Shown: piece after piece, positions 9,782 through 21,690 of the stretch
How positions within the stretch are numbered: position 1 is the stretch's first letter
Layout of the letters: each line of letters begins with the position of its first letter
DNA from: Fasciola hepatica
Lineage: Eukaryota; Platyhelminthes; Trematoda; Plagiorchiida; Fasciolidae
Reading direction: 5' to 3'
Assembly: GCA_948099385.1 (NCBI GenBank)
Contig: CANUEZ040000167.1
Location: forward strand, 1,322,001-1,386,000
DNA: 64,000 nucleotides
The notes under the pieces: generated by a model
The model's database searches: none
Told to the model about the DNA's origin: nothing
Seen by the model: only the letters and a program-made list of their open reading frames with translations
Made by a program: the position numbers and the translations under genes

Positions 9782-11879
9782 CTAGAGAGAGGGGGAGTGT
9801 CGGGCATGGAGTGTACCTAGTGGCCTGTGGCGCAGAGGTGGAAGAGGTACAGTGTGAGGCCTTCTTTCAAAGGCCCAGTCGGCGGAGACGAACTCATTGA
9901 TGAGCAATATAGCACTGAGAACTGTTAAGTATAACACAAGTGCGCGCCTAAAAGCGAACAATGGGGAGGCACTGCGTAAGCTAAAGGGGAGCTTGTTCCA
10001 GATTTTGGAATAGACTGACAGAAAGAATCGGGACTTCAGACTAAGATTAGAATGAGGGACAATGAGAGAGGAGGCACGATGTCTGACCGGGTAGGAGCAG
10101 GGCGCAGCGAATGAGATGGGATAAGAGGGGTAGGCCTGGTTATGGATTAGCTTAAAGAAAAAAATCAGGTTGAGCCTCATGCGACAGATCCATAGAGGCT
10201 CAATTTGCAGGAGCTCACAGGGCTGGCGGTATGTTAGGGCTAAGGATACGCCCAAAAGTCTTTTTGTGAAAGTACACTGAAAGTTCTCAAGAGATACAAT
10301 AGAGGAACGTGGCCAGAGGCTAGAGGTAATGGGACAATATTCTAGGAGCGGTCTCACGTGTGAGACGTACATGGAGAGGCGACTGGCCGGTAGTAAGAAA
10401 CATCGATATGTCCTGTCTGAGGTTCGCTTAGCTTTCGCGATTGGGATAGATGCCTGTTCTGAGAAATTAAAGGAACAAGAGCAGCGTAGGCCACGATTGG
10501 TAACCATGGGGTGTATGGGGATGGGCAGGCCATCCAGACCAATTTGGCCGGATGGTACAGTGCACTTGTATGGTAGGAGGAAGGTTTTCTCCGCGGAGAA
10601 TTCCATGTACCACGAGATGCACCAAGTTTGGAGAACGAGTAAGTCACGCGATATATTGCACAGAGTCACGGATAGGTCACTAGGGAGGAAGGAGTACACT
10701 ATTTTTATATCGTCGGCAAAGAGGAAAGGAGTGCCGTGTTGAATAGAAGAGAAAATGTCATTGATATAAATAAGGAATAGTAATGGGTCTAGGACACTGC
10801 CTTGGATGGCGCCGCTAGTGGTGGGTTTGGCAGAAGATAAGTGGCCGTCAATGAGCAGAGCTTGTGGTCTGTGGGATAGATAAGAGGATAGCTAGGAGAG
10901 GAGAGGGTCAGTAATACCGAGAGACCGGATTTTGGCTAACGGATGCATATGGGGAACACGGTCAAAAGCCCTAGGCATGTCGAGGTACAGGGCGATTACA
11001 GAGTTGCCGGTGTCGGCAGCAGATGATAGAACATTGAGAGAGTCAAGCTGGCAGGAAGAGCACGAACAGGAGTTCAAGAAACCATGCAGTCCAGGGTTCG
11101 GCAGATTGTTGGATTAGAGGTAATGAACAATGTGTTTTTTGATAATTCTCTCCATGATTCTGCAGACTACTTGGGTGTGATTAATGGGCCGATAGTTATC
11201 TCGGTCGTGTAGTGCACCCTTTTTGAAGCGCGGAACTATAACAGAGGATCTTCATTGAGGTGGGACGAAACTGTGAAGCATGGAGGTGGTATACATAATA
11301 AGTAACAATAAAGGGTGGTCAGGACCACCGAAACGGAGGAGGGCCGGTGGGAGATCATCTGGTCCCGGTTTCGGGAAGGTTTAATAGAGGAAACTGATTT
11401 TTCAATTTCTAGATGGGTGAAGGGAATCGATGAAAGAGAAGCAGAGGTGCGGGGATGGATTGTAGGAGGGGGAATACCAGGACAGCTTATAAGGGAGGAA
11501 GAAAAATGCTCATTGAAGGCCTCAGAAATAGATGCAGGAGTATCAGCAGTAGATGAGCCACAGATGAGGAATTTGGGCGAGTTATGATTGGAGTGATTAG
11601 ACCTTTTACTGAGCAGGTTGGACAGGTAGCCAGTTTTGTTCGGGTGTGCTAGGGCGATGGCCTCTTGCCTTCTCAGATGTTAATCGACCATGCAAAGTAG
11701 CTTCAGTTGTAGCTGGTTTATGCGCAGAAGAATTGTAAAGTCGTTCGATCTGGCAAAGGTAATTTGCAGCTTAGCCAGCTTACACTCTAAAAATAGCAGG
11801 CGTGAGCTGCTGGACTTGAAGCATGGATCGGCACATGGGACGGCGGTACTTAAGCAGTGTAGGACGTTTGAGTAAAGAG
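9782..11879 (-). pseudogene. Reverse transcriptase, family R CR1
   Basis: RT copies the element RNA at the nicked target. Minus-strand motifs appear in order: a linker of lysine/arginine-rich helices (11880-11600), an HG-F-NS-SCSS block, and motif A as IALYLDMPRAFDRVPH (frame 11077-10892). Motif C FADDIKIVYSF lies around 10720-10690, with both Asp kept. The thumb and C-terminus follow in the frame 10699-9782 (RPLLEYCPITSSLW, ALTYRQPCELLQIEPLW, KIWNKLPFSLRSASPLFAFRRAL). At least three frameshifts and several stops interrupt the first half. The C-terminal ~300 codons are open. Confidence 0.85.
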
Positions 11880-12760
11880 AGTTTACAACAGTGAGAAGAT
11901 CAGCGGAAAGGGAAAAATGTGTCCCAGTTAAGGGATCGGATTATCAATGGCACTAAGAGCCAGTTACAGGAACGGTAGGAAGTCGGCACGGGGGGAGAGT
12001 ATTGCAGCGGATGAGAACAGCTGAAGCAGCTGAACTTGCACCTGACAATACGGTGGTCACCTCCCGGGAAGTGATCAGTAATCTGGGTGGTCATATCAGG
12101 AACATCAATGGAGAATACTAGGTCCAAGATGTTGTTTCTCCTAGTAGGGCAGGAGACATGTTGGGTCCATCCACCAAGACGGACACAAGAAAGGAAGGTG
12201 GAGAAGGCGAGAGGGCTAGTATGAGAGGACCAGCAAATTGAAGGAAAGCTAAAGTCATCCGCATTAATTTTTGCACTGGCAGGGTAGTCAAGCGTAGCAT
12301 TAAAGACATCCACGGCAGAGTCAATTTTTGCAGGCTGTAGACCCGGGGGGAAGTGGACGCAGCCAAGGAGGAGGTTCTGGCCGGAGGCGCGAATAGATAG
12401 CCATACCGAATCCTCAATAAGGAGAAGAGAGGGGTGGTCGATAACACTAGCGTGGATAGTGCATTTGACAAAGGCTAAACAGCCCCCTCCCCGCCTGGAC
12501 TGGCGGGTGTTCGAGAAGCATTGATACCCAGCTATGCGAACAAGGTCAATCAAAGCATTATTGGACAGCCAAGATTCAGTTACTAGTTTAATGTCAGCGT
12601 TTGAGGTAAATGCCAGAAATCGTAGGTGCAATATTTCTCTAATTATTGAGCGAGCGGTAATAAGAACTATTAGGAATGAGTTCAGTGTCGGTGTGCGCAA
12701 AGCATGGATGCCAGGTGCAAGACTGTTGGGATCGCTGTGGCGATAGGAGTTGGATCTCAG
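11880..12760 (-). pseudogene. APE-type endonuclease domain, family R CR1
   Basis: This domain nicks the target DNA to prime reverse transcription. The frame 12700-11900 shows the family landmarks in order: TESWL (with the metal-binding Glu), SRRGGGCLAFV, a DFSFPSICW where GDFN is expected (the Asn is lost), TRRNNILDLVFS, and GGDHRIV with the catalytic Asp-His pair. One long frame covers nearly the whole domain, which is better preserved than the RT behind it. Loss of the DFN Asn should inactivate it. Confidence 0.82.
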
Positions 12761-12765
12761 TGGGG

Positions 12766-14870
12766 CTAGAGCGTCAGTAGAAGGGGGAAGGCAGGCAGTG
12801 TTGGGTGGGGACGTAAAGTAGGAGAAGCGTTAGCGTTAGGCGCAGCCGATCGCTGTGGGCGATCAATACGGTGGGTGTGAAGCACACCGTTGATGTGGGC
12901 AAGAGGGGTGTCACACGGTGCAGAGGGAGGAGGCACCATATGGCAGAGTGAGAGGTTAAGAATATCTGTCGAAGCGGGGTGGACAGGAGGGATTGCAGAG
13001 TGCAAGGTGCTAAGTGACATGACATCGAGTGGGGATCGATCAGTGATATGGGTCTGTGAAAGCTTATCGACAGGGTCCATAGGGCGACTAGCAATACGGC
13101 CACGGGTGCGGAGGACACCGGTCAGGAAAAAAAGAGATCTTGACTGCAAGTAACCTATCTGTTGAGCAGAGTCAGTATAAGGCCGGTAGGTCGGCGTGGG
13201 GGTGAAGTTATGTAGGAGAGGAACTGGGAAGTAGTGTGGGGTGGAGGGCGGGAAGGGAGTGGCAAAATATGGAAAGGTTTGGAGGCTCATGAGGGACAAG
13301 GGAACCGGTAAGTGGGGAGGTGGGGCTAGGAGGCGGGATACAGGTACGAACCTGGGGTATCTGCTAGGGTGCATATGTGGTACTCCAGGGTTAGATGTGG
13401 GTTGGTGGAGAAGAGCAGAGAGGAACACCGAAGGCATGCTGGGGCTACGGTATGGAGTGTTGGTGTCTGGGGCAGGGTGGGATATAGGGTAACAAAGGAA
13501 ATGGAGGATTGGTGTGACCCATTCGATCATAGAGAGGGAAAGACAGTGGAAGTGGGTGCGATGCAATGGAAGGGTGAGTGGCACTGGCAAGGCCATGAAG
13601 GTCAATCCTACCTAAACGGACGGTGGCGTTAGACGAATCTGGATGGTGGCCCAACTGGTTTTCACCTGGAAGATCCGAAAGTACGCTTTAAGCAGATGCT
13701 GATTGAGAGTGGGGGGTAATGGGTGGGATGATTAGTTGAACGAGTGCGAACCTGGTGACAGTACCAGGTAGGCTCATGGGAGGATTGGAGCGTCACTTGT
13801 GGGGATGGAAACGAAGTGTCGCGGCTGAGCTAGCAGCTGGTGGATAGTTGGTAGAGTCAATAGAGCGAGAGCGGCGGTTGACAAAACTCGTCAACGGCTC
13901 GGAGGACGGATTAGAAGTAGTACGGCGAGGGCCGATGCCTGTACCAGTGTCTTGTTTTGGCTCTGAGGCCATGATGGGGGGGGGGCGTGGCTTTAATACT
14001 GGAGTGGAGTGCCGCTTGGGGCCTGTGGTCGGGGAGAGAGAGCTACAGCTAGTAGGGGCTACTGTGGGAGATGGTAGAAAAGGGCGTTTGTGTGGAAGCT
14101 GAACCGGGGGTGGGGAGATAGACGTTTCTAGGTCGACAGTTTGCAGGTAGGCAAGGTGAGGCGCTGGGCTCGCCTTTGACTTCTTGACAGAGGGGCTTTG
14201 GGTAACCTTCATGTCGGTAACAGTTGGGTCAGCCTGCAAGGGCAAGGCGGAGTTGCTTCTCAGCGAGCGAAGTATTTCCCGTTGGAGGGAGGTTTTATCA
14301 GGGAATATCTTGATGTCCTTATACGGCGAAATGGCAGCAATTTTCGACTTTTTGCTAATGAACTCTCTAGCTGTTAGGTCGTCCGTGAATTGGGATAGCA
14401 GGGGGCAACTATGTCGCTGGGACTTTTACGTAGCCTCCTGCAATGGCATCTATAGTCGCCATATTGCACGAACTTAGTATGCTGAGTTCCGCTAATGAGA
14501 GTGGTAAGCGGTCTGTGACATTAAAAACCACTGCGTTCTTGGAGTTGGTAATGCGGTGGTATATTTCAGTAGACACGGAGTCGAGGACGTGTCCCACCAA
14601 AACCAAGTTCTTGGGCAATGTAGCGGCTACAGGATCAAGGAGAGTAGCCAGGGGTGAAACCTTTGAAAGGACTTCATCAATCAGCTCGACCGTGTTTCTA
14701 AGTGCGACGAAACTCTGCTTAAGGCCATTTGGACTGTTAGGAGCTTCACCGTCGACGTTAACGAGGGCGACAGAGCACGGCCTGGATTTTGGGAGGGGTT
14801 GGGTGTGTTTGGATTTGCCAGCTTTAGCGATACGGATTTTCCGAGCTTTGATCGGGGACCGGGATGGCAT
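12766..14870 (-). pseudogene. ORF1 region of family R CR1
   Basis: ORF1 proteins of LINEs bind element RNA. The likely ATG is at 14870-14868 and the protein starts MPSRSPIKARKIRIAKAGK, very basic. The first frame runs to a TAG at about 14409; the next part (SQFTDDLTAREFISKKSK, IKIFPDKTSLQREI) continues in another frame and then into a Pro/Ser/Thr-rich region (14245-13793, then 13605-12766). I see no zinc knuckle, RRM or esterase signature. Orthology to the frame on the minus strand at 27500-27090 is clear: IDEVLSKV against IDEILLKV, SKNAVVFNVTDRL against AKNAIAFNTANRL. Where ORF1 ends and ORF2 begins is not certain, and the 13.6-12.77 kb frame may be partly linker. Confidence 0.7.
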
Positions 14871-14990
14871 GATAAGTAGGAATATATGACGGAGGTAAAA
14901 AGGCAGCAGGAATTTGGTCAACTAGACAGAGACAAGCCAAAGGTCCGAGCAGACCAGGAGTGTGCCTGGGTGCTATGTGCGCAAAGGTCT

Positions 14991-15655
14991 AGATGAGACC
15001 TAAGCAACAATGTGGTACAAGAAGTGAGATATATGACCCGCTCTATACACAATTAGGATTAGGAGACCTGGGACAATGAGGAATAGTGAGACAGAAGAAA
15101 TTTTGCTGTGTGGTGTGCACAGGTGCAACCCCACAGGAAACGGTAGGTACTTAGCTGTTGCTTGGATCACAACAGCAGGTTTTGCGGGGAGGTATATTGT
15201 AGACATGGGGTCGACGGACCGGGTGGAACGAGAGTGCTCTCTTATGGCAGAAAAACAAACAAATGGCGGCACAGTGGGACAGAAACTTTGGAAGGTGCAC
15301 CGGCGGATGCGTAGCGAGAATAAGGTGGGAGTTGGGTTATAGCGAGTGGACGTAAAATCGCCAGATGGATCTTATTGTGGCGAGAGTCAGGGGAGATTTG
15401 CTAGGTAGGCCACGTAGAATGTTATTAAATGGAATTGGAGCGGTGAATAACGAGGATAGTCTATAAATCTAACTCGTGATAAGTACTAGCGTCTGCGCGG
15501 TGGTGTGCCGCAGTTATTTACACAACTAGGTCACGGTTTCAGGCAATTAGGTGGTATATACTAGGGCGGACACAGTTACAAGTCTAAACAGTGATATAAG
15601 CAAAAAAAGACAAAGGGACAACCTGAATTTCACGTCGAGGTGACCTTGACCTGGG
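14991..15655. other. Unassigned, may hold family R 5' leader
   Basis: No motif was recognised. The part next to 14990 may be the 5' UTR of the minus-strand element. A minus frame at 15272-15000 has no known domain. Confidence 0.4.
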
Positions 15656-15659
15656 CGGA

Positions 15660-16620
15660 TCGTTCACTGGTAGAAATGAAAGCAAAGCGATGAATAAGTC
15701 TATACAGAAAACAGAGTAAGTTCAACATGTCTAACCCACAAGGGGTCAAGTTTTTGTAGAGTGCGTTGCTCTTTCTAGCTCACTGGGGAGAAGTAACTTA
15801 ATAGCTTCCTGGCAAAGGTACGCTGGACTTTCTCAAGGCGTATCCTACCCGTAGTAGGCCCTCCGGAGTGAGTGATAGGAAAATGTTGGAGACGGGGTCC
15901 TGCGGAGGATTGTTACGTAAGGAGAGCAATATGTTTCATTTTAAGTTGTCTGAGAACATGGCCTAGTATCTTGCCGGTTCTGGCCTCCTGGAATGAGACA
16001 CGTTCCGAGAATTGCAGATTGTTGGCGTATTGAAGCCCAAAATCCCTCCCTGATGAGCTTGCGGCGATTGGCGCCTGGTTCCATGACAAGATTCCTTGAG
16101 GGAACTGATATCATTAGGTTGTAAAGAAGCTTCTGGGATTCAAGAAGCACATCTGCCATGAAGCACACCACTGATCAAGTCTCTTGAGATCATTGTCCGT
16201 GTGAGACAGCGCTGTGTTCAGATCCTGATGGTGGAACTCACAGACGATTTTGACGTTATCGGCGAAAAGGAAAGGATTGCCGTTCCGCACGTCCGGGAGA
16301 ATGTCGTCAATGGAGTAAGATAGAAGGCGGACCGAGTACACTTCATTTTATAACTCCACTAGTGACAGGCACCGGTTGTGATAGGTGACCATTAGCACAC
16401 ACAACCTGGGCTCGGTCTGACAAGTTGGAAGTGGTCCACGACAAGAGCAGGCCATGGAACCTTGGGCTCCTAATTATGTTTACAGTCCACAGTGAGGAAG
16501 GCTGTCAAAAGGCTTGGTCATATCGAAGTAAATGATAATCATAGATATGCCATTGTCAGCAGCTCTGGTCAGTAGATTGAAGAAGCCAAATTTCCATGTG
16601 GTACAAGAACGTGATTTTAG
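15660..16620 (-). pseudogene. CR1-like RT fragment G
   Basis: The minus strand starts in the RT at an HGFLKSRSC block (16620), then motif A as IIIYFDMTKPFDSLPH (16.5 kb), motif B debris (SVLGP, about 16390) and motif C as FLFADNVKIVCEF (about 16270). Next come QYANNLQFSERVSFQEARTG (about 16030) and the C-terminal KLDPLWVRHVELTLF-like block near 15750. Motif C has Asn for the second Asp, so the enzyme is dead. The fragment begins abruptly where a plus-strand element starts, suggesting truncation by that insertion. The part 16028-16334 is duplicated almost exactly at 27700-28006. Confidence 0.75.
16028..16334 (-). repeat. Block 1 source copy (duplicated at 27700-28006)
   Basis: About 305 bases match 27700-28006 in inverted orientation with about five differences seen by eye. 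Here the block lies inside a continuous RT fragment, so this looks like the source copy. Confidence 0.85.
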
Positions 16621-16626
16621 GAAGCC

Positions 16627-16821
16627 ATGTTGGCCGCTCCCTGCCCCGCCCCCTGTTTCTATCCCTTCCGCCACCGGGCCTTTTCTCTCTCCGTTCAGGA
16701 TTCTAATCTCTGTCTGATGTTCCGAATCTTCCTGCCAGCCTATTTTAAAATCTGGAATAAGCCTCATCTTGGAGTACACATTGCCTCTTCCCTGTATGCA
16801 TTTAAGCGTGCACTCATGCAT
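16627..16821 (+). pseudogene. RT C-terminus of a 5'-truncated family R element (part 1)
   Basis: The plus strand reads AAPCPAPCFYPFRHRAFSL, then FKIWNKPHLGVHIASSLYAF and KRALM, matching the C-terminal block of the family R RT on the minus strand at 10.1-9.95 kb. The match stops at ATGCAT (about 16816-16821) and resumes at 21691 with TVPSAIM, so this is the left half of an element split by a nested insertion. The left edge abuts minus-strand RT fragment G. Confidence 0.75.
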
Positions 16822-18820
16822 CGAAAACATATCACGCCCCTACAATCCATCCAGACCAGCAGGTTACCATATAGCCAGGCTAAAGCAGAAACACGACGAG
16901 CTTCGACGGCAGTACCAACGAAATAGAGACTTTTCTACAGTCTTCAAACTGGAACGCCTCTATCACGAAATCCACCGCAAGGCCCGCGACCTACAACTAA
17001 AGCAAGAAACCAAAGCGTTACGCCACCCAAACAAAGCTCAAGAGCTAGCCCGGCTACACAGGGATCGTGCCCCACAATCAACTCGATGCATAAAACAGAT
17101 CATCCATTTGGATAACCTCATAACCTCACCTCGAAAGATAGCTGACACGTTTAATACTTTCTTCACAACCACCGTGTCTCTCAGTCCATCGTGTACCCAG
17201 TTTGTCACCCCGTCTGTCACAAACTCCTCACTAAGTTCTATCACGGTTACCACCACGGATATAAATAGATACATTCACATCTTCAAACCGACCTACTACC
17301 CCGGTCCTGACGGCCTACCGTCAGCAATATTCGCCCTAGGCGGCCCGGATATTCCCCTACTACTACTAAACCTATACAATTCATCTCTGCAAACTGGGAC
17401 CTTCCCCAGCCAATGGAAGAAATCCATTATTATCCCCAGGCACAAGAAAGGCGCAGTGCATGACATTGCCAATTACCGCCCGATTAATCATACGCCAATG
17501 ATCTCGAGGCTGCTAGAAAAAGTCGTAAAACACTATCTGACCGACTACCTTTCTGCACATAAGCTCATCAGCCCAAGACAGCACGGATTTCTCAAATCAC
17601 GGTCGTGTTCAACCTGCCAATTTGACTTTCTAAATTTGGTAACAACAGCTGCCGACAAAAACAGAGCACTCGTCATCATCTATCTTGATATGACAAAAGC
17701 CTTCGACAGAGTGCCACATCTGCAGTTACTCAACAAGATCAGGGGATACGGTATTGAAAACCCCCCACTCAACTGGTTTAAATCCTATCTACAAGACCGT
17801 CACCAAGTTACCTGCATCAACGGTCAGATATCAGACCCCCACCCAGTAAACAGCGGGGTTATCCAAGGTAGTGTTCTAGGACCACTGCTGTTCTTACTAT
17901 ATATAAGCGATATTTGCAATGTCATCACTTATGGCGAAATTTTCTTGTTCGCCGATGATATGAAGATAGTCTATGAATTCGAACGAGGAGACCTACCTGT
18001 AGCACTGAATAACATCATGGTCGACGTACAGTCCTTATCCTCCTGGTGTGATCGCTGGAAAATGGAATTTTCAGTGAACAAAAGCTGTTATCTCTCGCTA
18101 AACTGCAATATTCCTTATGATACGCTTAAGATCGGCGGTGTCTCACTCACATACTCCCCAACAATTAGAGACCTTGGACTGCAATATTCTTACACTTCCA
18201 ATTTCTCTGAACACACTTCCTACATAACTGCACGGGCAAATAAGTCCCTTGGCTTGTTGCAGAGAAATTCTCTTCTCACGAACAGTAAGTTAGAGATATA
18301 CAAAACTCATATTCGCCCAACCCTAGAGTACTGTACATTTGTGTTCTCAAATATGCATAAACGTGACATTATCGACATTGAGAATGTACAGCGTTGATTT
18401 ACCAAAAAACTGTTTGGGCCTTCTACGACCCTGACCTACAGACAGCGGTGTACACTCCTGCGGCTTGATCCCCTATGGCTTAGGAGAATAAAACTGAACC
18501 TGGCATTTTTGTTTACTTTGCTCCGCAAACAAGCTGTATCCTCCAGCCAAGTTCAGTTCAGTATAAACTCGACACATCAGCTGCGCAATAGGGAACACCG
18601 TATAACGATCCCTACTTCTCGGAAATCCTTAAGGCAAAACTTCTTCCTCCTGAAATATGCAACTCTGTGGAATAAACTCCCAGCTGATGTACGTTCTGTA
18701 GATTCCCTAAATATGTTTAAGTCTAGACTACACGTAGCTCTGGACATCCAAAAACTGATAGCTCTTACGAATCCTTATATGCCTTTTGACAGAGCTTATG
18801 AGGAAAGCGTTGGATACTAA
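16822..18820 (+). pseudogene. Reverse transcriptase of the family S element, single premature stop
   Basis: One frame runs about 660 codons from the linker (YHIARLKQKHDELRR) to the TAA at 18818-18820, broken only by a TGA at 18395-18397, after which the same frame continues FTKKLFGPS. RT motifs in order are YPGPDGLPSAIF (~17297), YRPINHTPMISRLLEKVV (~17475), QHGFLKSRSCSTCQ (~17580), motif A IIYLDMTKAFDRVPH (~17675), SGVIQGSVLGPLLFLLY (~17855) and FLFADDMKIVYEF (~17940), with all three Asp kept. The C-terminal ATLWNKLPADVRS block is at ~18660. The endonuclease is absent through 5' truncation. Open frame upstream of 16822 belongs to the host element read in another frame. Confidence 0.9.
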
Positions 18821-21690
18821 CCCAAACCCTTGATAATCTAGGATGTGCCACACCATACGACGTAATTGCCATCACGTAAGCGTGAACCTACCAGTTTACA
18901 ATGCCTAAACATAATAACTCTCATGACTGAGGCAAGTGCTTCAGAAGTCGTATTTGAATATATGAAATACCACTGGAAGCATGAAAGATAGTCTTTGAAC
19001 ATTTCCAGTGCTGATTATTATTAGGTTTTTGCCTCTGTCTCTAACCCAAGACGCAGCACCTGTCACACTCCTCAACCTCCATCCAGTAGTCACCGTCAGA
19101 CATTCACAGCTCAAATTCTGTCCCTATCACAGAACTCTAGCATCCTCCACGATAGGCCTATACAACATTTAATACTTAGCCAGCAAAACTACTAACCATC
19201 TGTGGATCGTACCGACGAACCACGTTGTTAGTGCTGCAAGTTGTACCCCATCATTGTGCAGACTGGCGTTGTGTTGAACATAAACCCCATCGAATAATCG
19301 CAGGCTGTGGTTGACCCTACCTCCCCCTGCATTTTTTGTCCCATTTAAACGGCCTGGGTGTTCTGACTTCACGGATAAGGCGAGTGTTAGCGCGGCACTT
19401 CTGCAAACATTCCTGGCCGTGATGGTCTCTCTGCACAGAGTTGACCACCAATAAGACATAAACACCAAAAAGTAAGAGATTGGCACAAGAAAGTGAGAGA
19501 AAAAATACTCCACTGTTTTGTCTTCCAGGCACACCAGCCTTGTCACATATGACCCATGTCTCTGGGTTGTAGTGTCGCTACGGATTGACTGGTGTGGTTG
19601 ACCTATTCCCAACGCGGCTTGTTACATGCGGTCCAGGTTTCGGCTGGGGCGTGGGAGCTGTGGTCGCCCACCAAAAGCAGCTCCGCCTTCTCTGACAGCC
19701 AGATACCTGACTGTGATAAAACCATTAAAAAAAGAATAATAAGAACGTCTAAAACGTGTGGATCATTCTTGCAGCGCCACGTGCTGGATGCCAGTAGTTG
19801 TGTATCGTGCTACCTCCCTACCTGAAGCAGGCCCTTGTGCCGCCTACCATGAGCACCGAATGTAGACCGTTAGAGTTTGCTTCCATGACGAAAATTCGGA
19901 CCCACCTCACACGGTTCCCCAAACCAGTCCTCACATCGGTGTAGTCCTGTTTTGCAGTACGATAACAGCGAAAAAGATACCACGGTAACCATGCAATCAT
20001 ATCCGCATCAGATTTCCTTGCTCACATTGGAGCTTAATCTCAGTACGATTGCACTATCGAGGAAGAGCAAAGATGAACTCGCGTCAATGTTACAAGAAAT
20101 GTCACCAATTACCTCTAATGTATCACTACTGTCACCCCAATAGTTCCTTCTACTTTGACTCCTCAGAAACTACTCAGTATAGAATAACCACTATACCGAA
20201 GGAGACATTAACAGCGTAGCGCCACGCAAACAGTATGTTGGTCCTACTCGCTCAGTCTGTCACTTCAAACCTATCCTATCGCCTCGTTGCCAAACTACGT
20301 TCTGCGTAAGCAAACGGTATCGAGGGTTATCATTGCCAACAACTACTAACCGTGAAGCCATTGGTCTTTTATTAGTATCCCAGCGATGCCATGCTCACGG
20401 GCAAATCACAAATCCTTTGAAATGCATACACAGTTACCAAGCCAGTGTACGCAACTTCGTCGGCCTGCAGCAGTATAGCGCAAATCCACTGCGAGTCTAT
20501 TTTACCCATGCCCCACTCACATAGACCTAACCAATCCATTGTTTATTGTCTTCATATATTATCATAACCCACAGCTGGAACCACGTCCAGACTGCAATCT
20601 CCCTTTATTTCAGGTTCGTTGTCTCTCACCATCTCAGTCGCCAAATTGGCTAACCAAGGATGCCGCTTTGACTCGCACGGACAGAGACTCAAGTGGAACC
20701 TACCATAGCAACTGAGACTGAAATCAAACCACACAACAGGAGATACCCCTAATTGCTTATCAGATCGTTCAGCGTTTTCTAACGCAATGAACACGAATTC
20801 CAGTTCACGCGCATGCCGCTAAAATACAGCCACACTCGGCTGATTGACCGACACATACTGTGCCCTGTCAGACGAAACTTACGCATTCGAAGCCGTACAT
20901 TACCAGAAATGACGCTGAATAACACTGAAGGCAAATGCATCAACACATACATATATATTTGTCAGTGAAACAGCATAATAACTCTGAAGTCCATGCGGAG
21001 ATTTCCCACTTTATTATCCGTTTCCACAGGTTATCCTCCCTCCGAACCGTAGCCGGCTGGAAATTGACTCTCCACTTCTCGAGAACCCTCCAGTTGCGCC
21101 TTCTTATTTCTGAATAGTACATGTTATTGGCCTTGAATCTAAACTTACTTTTTTATGGACTGCTGTTTCTCCCACATCCACCAGTTCACTTTCACGAAAT
21201 TGGCCTCATGTCCCCTTGATTCAAAACTCATTCCGTTTTTCGAACTCCGGTAAATCCGTCATTCAGGGTCTGCATTGTTTTCATGGATCGCTATCCTCTT
21301 CGCATGCGTCGATTTTCCCCCCTTTTCTTCTTGTTAAAAATTCACTCCATCTGCAGAACCTTAGTTGGCCTCCGGTTCCTTGGCTTGCATCATTCTTGTT
21401 CATAATGCCTCCTTAGCACTGCGTTAACGATTTCTTCGACATCTCCACCGCGCACCACCGCCTAGCTCAGATTCGAAACTGGTTCAAAACTGCCGAGCAA
21501 ACCATTTTCAGAATGATCCATTCAAACTGTTGCTGTCCATGTTTTTCCATCTCTGATACTCTCGACTTTCATACTTAGAATTTTGTGAATATTTCATCTT
21601 ATTGAGTAACGTGTTACACCATGATCATGCGTTAGCGCGTGCCTCTCGACCATGGCCGAGAAATGTACCAATATTACTATTATTATTATA
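18821..21690 (+). other. Long 3' region of family S
   Basis: No protein is recognised. The last ~500 bases (21146-21690) align with 61070-61577, for example tggcttgcatcattcttgt at 21381 and at 61270, and gttacaccatgatcatg near 21610. The region ends in a short ATT tract. As in family R, the 3' region is close to 3 kb. Confidence 0.7.
21669..21690 (+). repeat. ATT tail of family S
   Basis: An imperfect (ATT)n run closes the family S copy, immediately before family R sequence resumes. Many LINEs end in a short tandem repeat of this sort. Confidence 0.8.

Larger units (their letters stand above)
6785..14990 (-). mobile_element. CR1-like non-LTR retrotransposon, family R, nearly full length
   Basis: Read on the minus strand this is a complete but decayed LINE of about 8.2 kb: ORF1 (14870 to about 12770), an endonuclease (about 12760-11880), a reverse transcriptase (11880-9782), and a ~3.0 kb 3' region ending in a characteristic tail near 6785. 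The RT type (FADD, LYLDM..AFDRVPH, C-terminal WNKLP block) puts it in the CR1/Jockey group. Several other pieces in the window (16627-24737 +, 48335-51877 +) align with its 3' region, and 24745-27600 (-) aligns with ORF1 and endonuclease. Both ORFs have frameshifts and stops. The 5' end is only approximate. Confidence 0.85.
16822..21690 (+). mobile_element. CR1-like element, family S, 5'-truncated, nested
   Basis: A ~4.87 kb insertion made of the endonuclease-RT linker, a nearly intact RT (to 18820), a ~2.9 kb 3' region and an ATT-repeat tail. It interrupts a family R element at the same codon position on both sides, and the flanks carry a possible short duplication (ATGCAT before, ATACAT after). 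5' truncation is typical of target-primed reverse transcription. The 3' end recurs at 61.07-61.58 kb, so S is a separate repeated family. Confidence 0.8.

Noticed and set aside
12534..14889. Plus-strand frames (e.g. 13241-13492, 14443-14889)
   Set aside because: Antisense shadows of the minus-strand ORF1 and endonuclease, open because the sense strand is Pro/Ser-rich.
16769..16821. Start of the long RT frame taken as the protein N-terminus
   Set aside because: It begins at TTG and its first codons are the host element's C-terminus read in another frame; the S element starts at about 16822.
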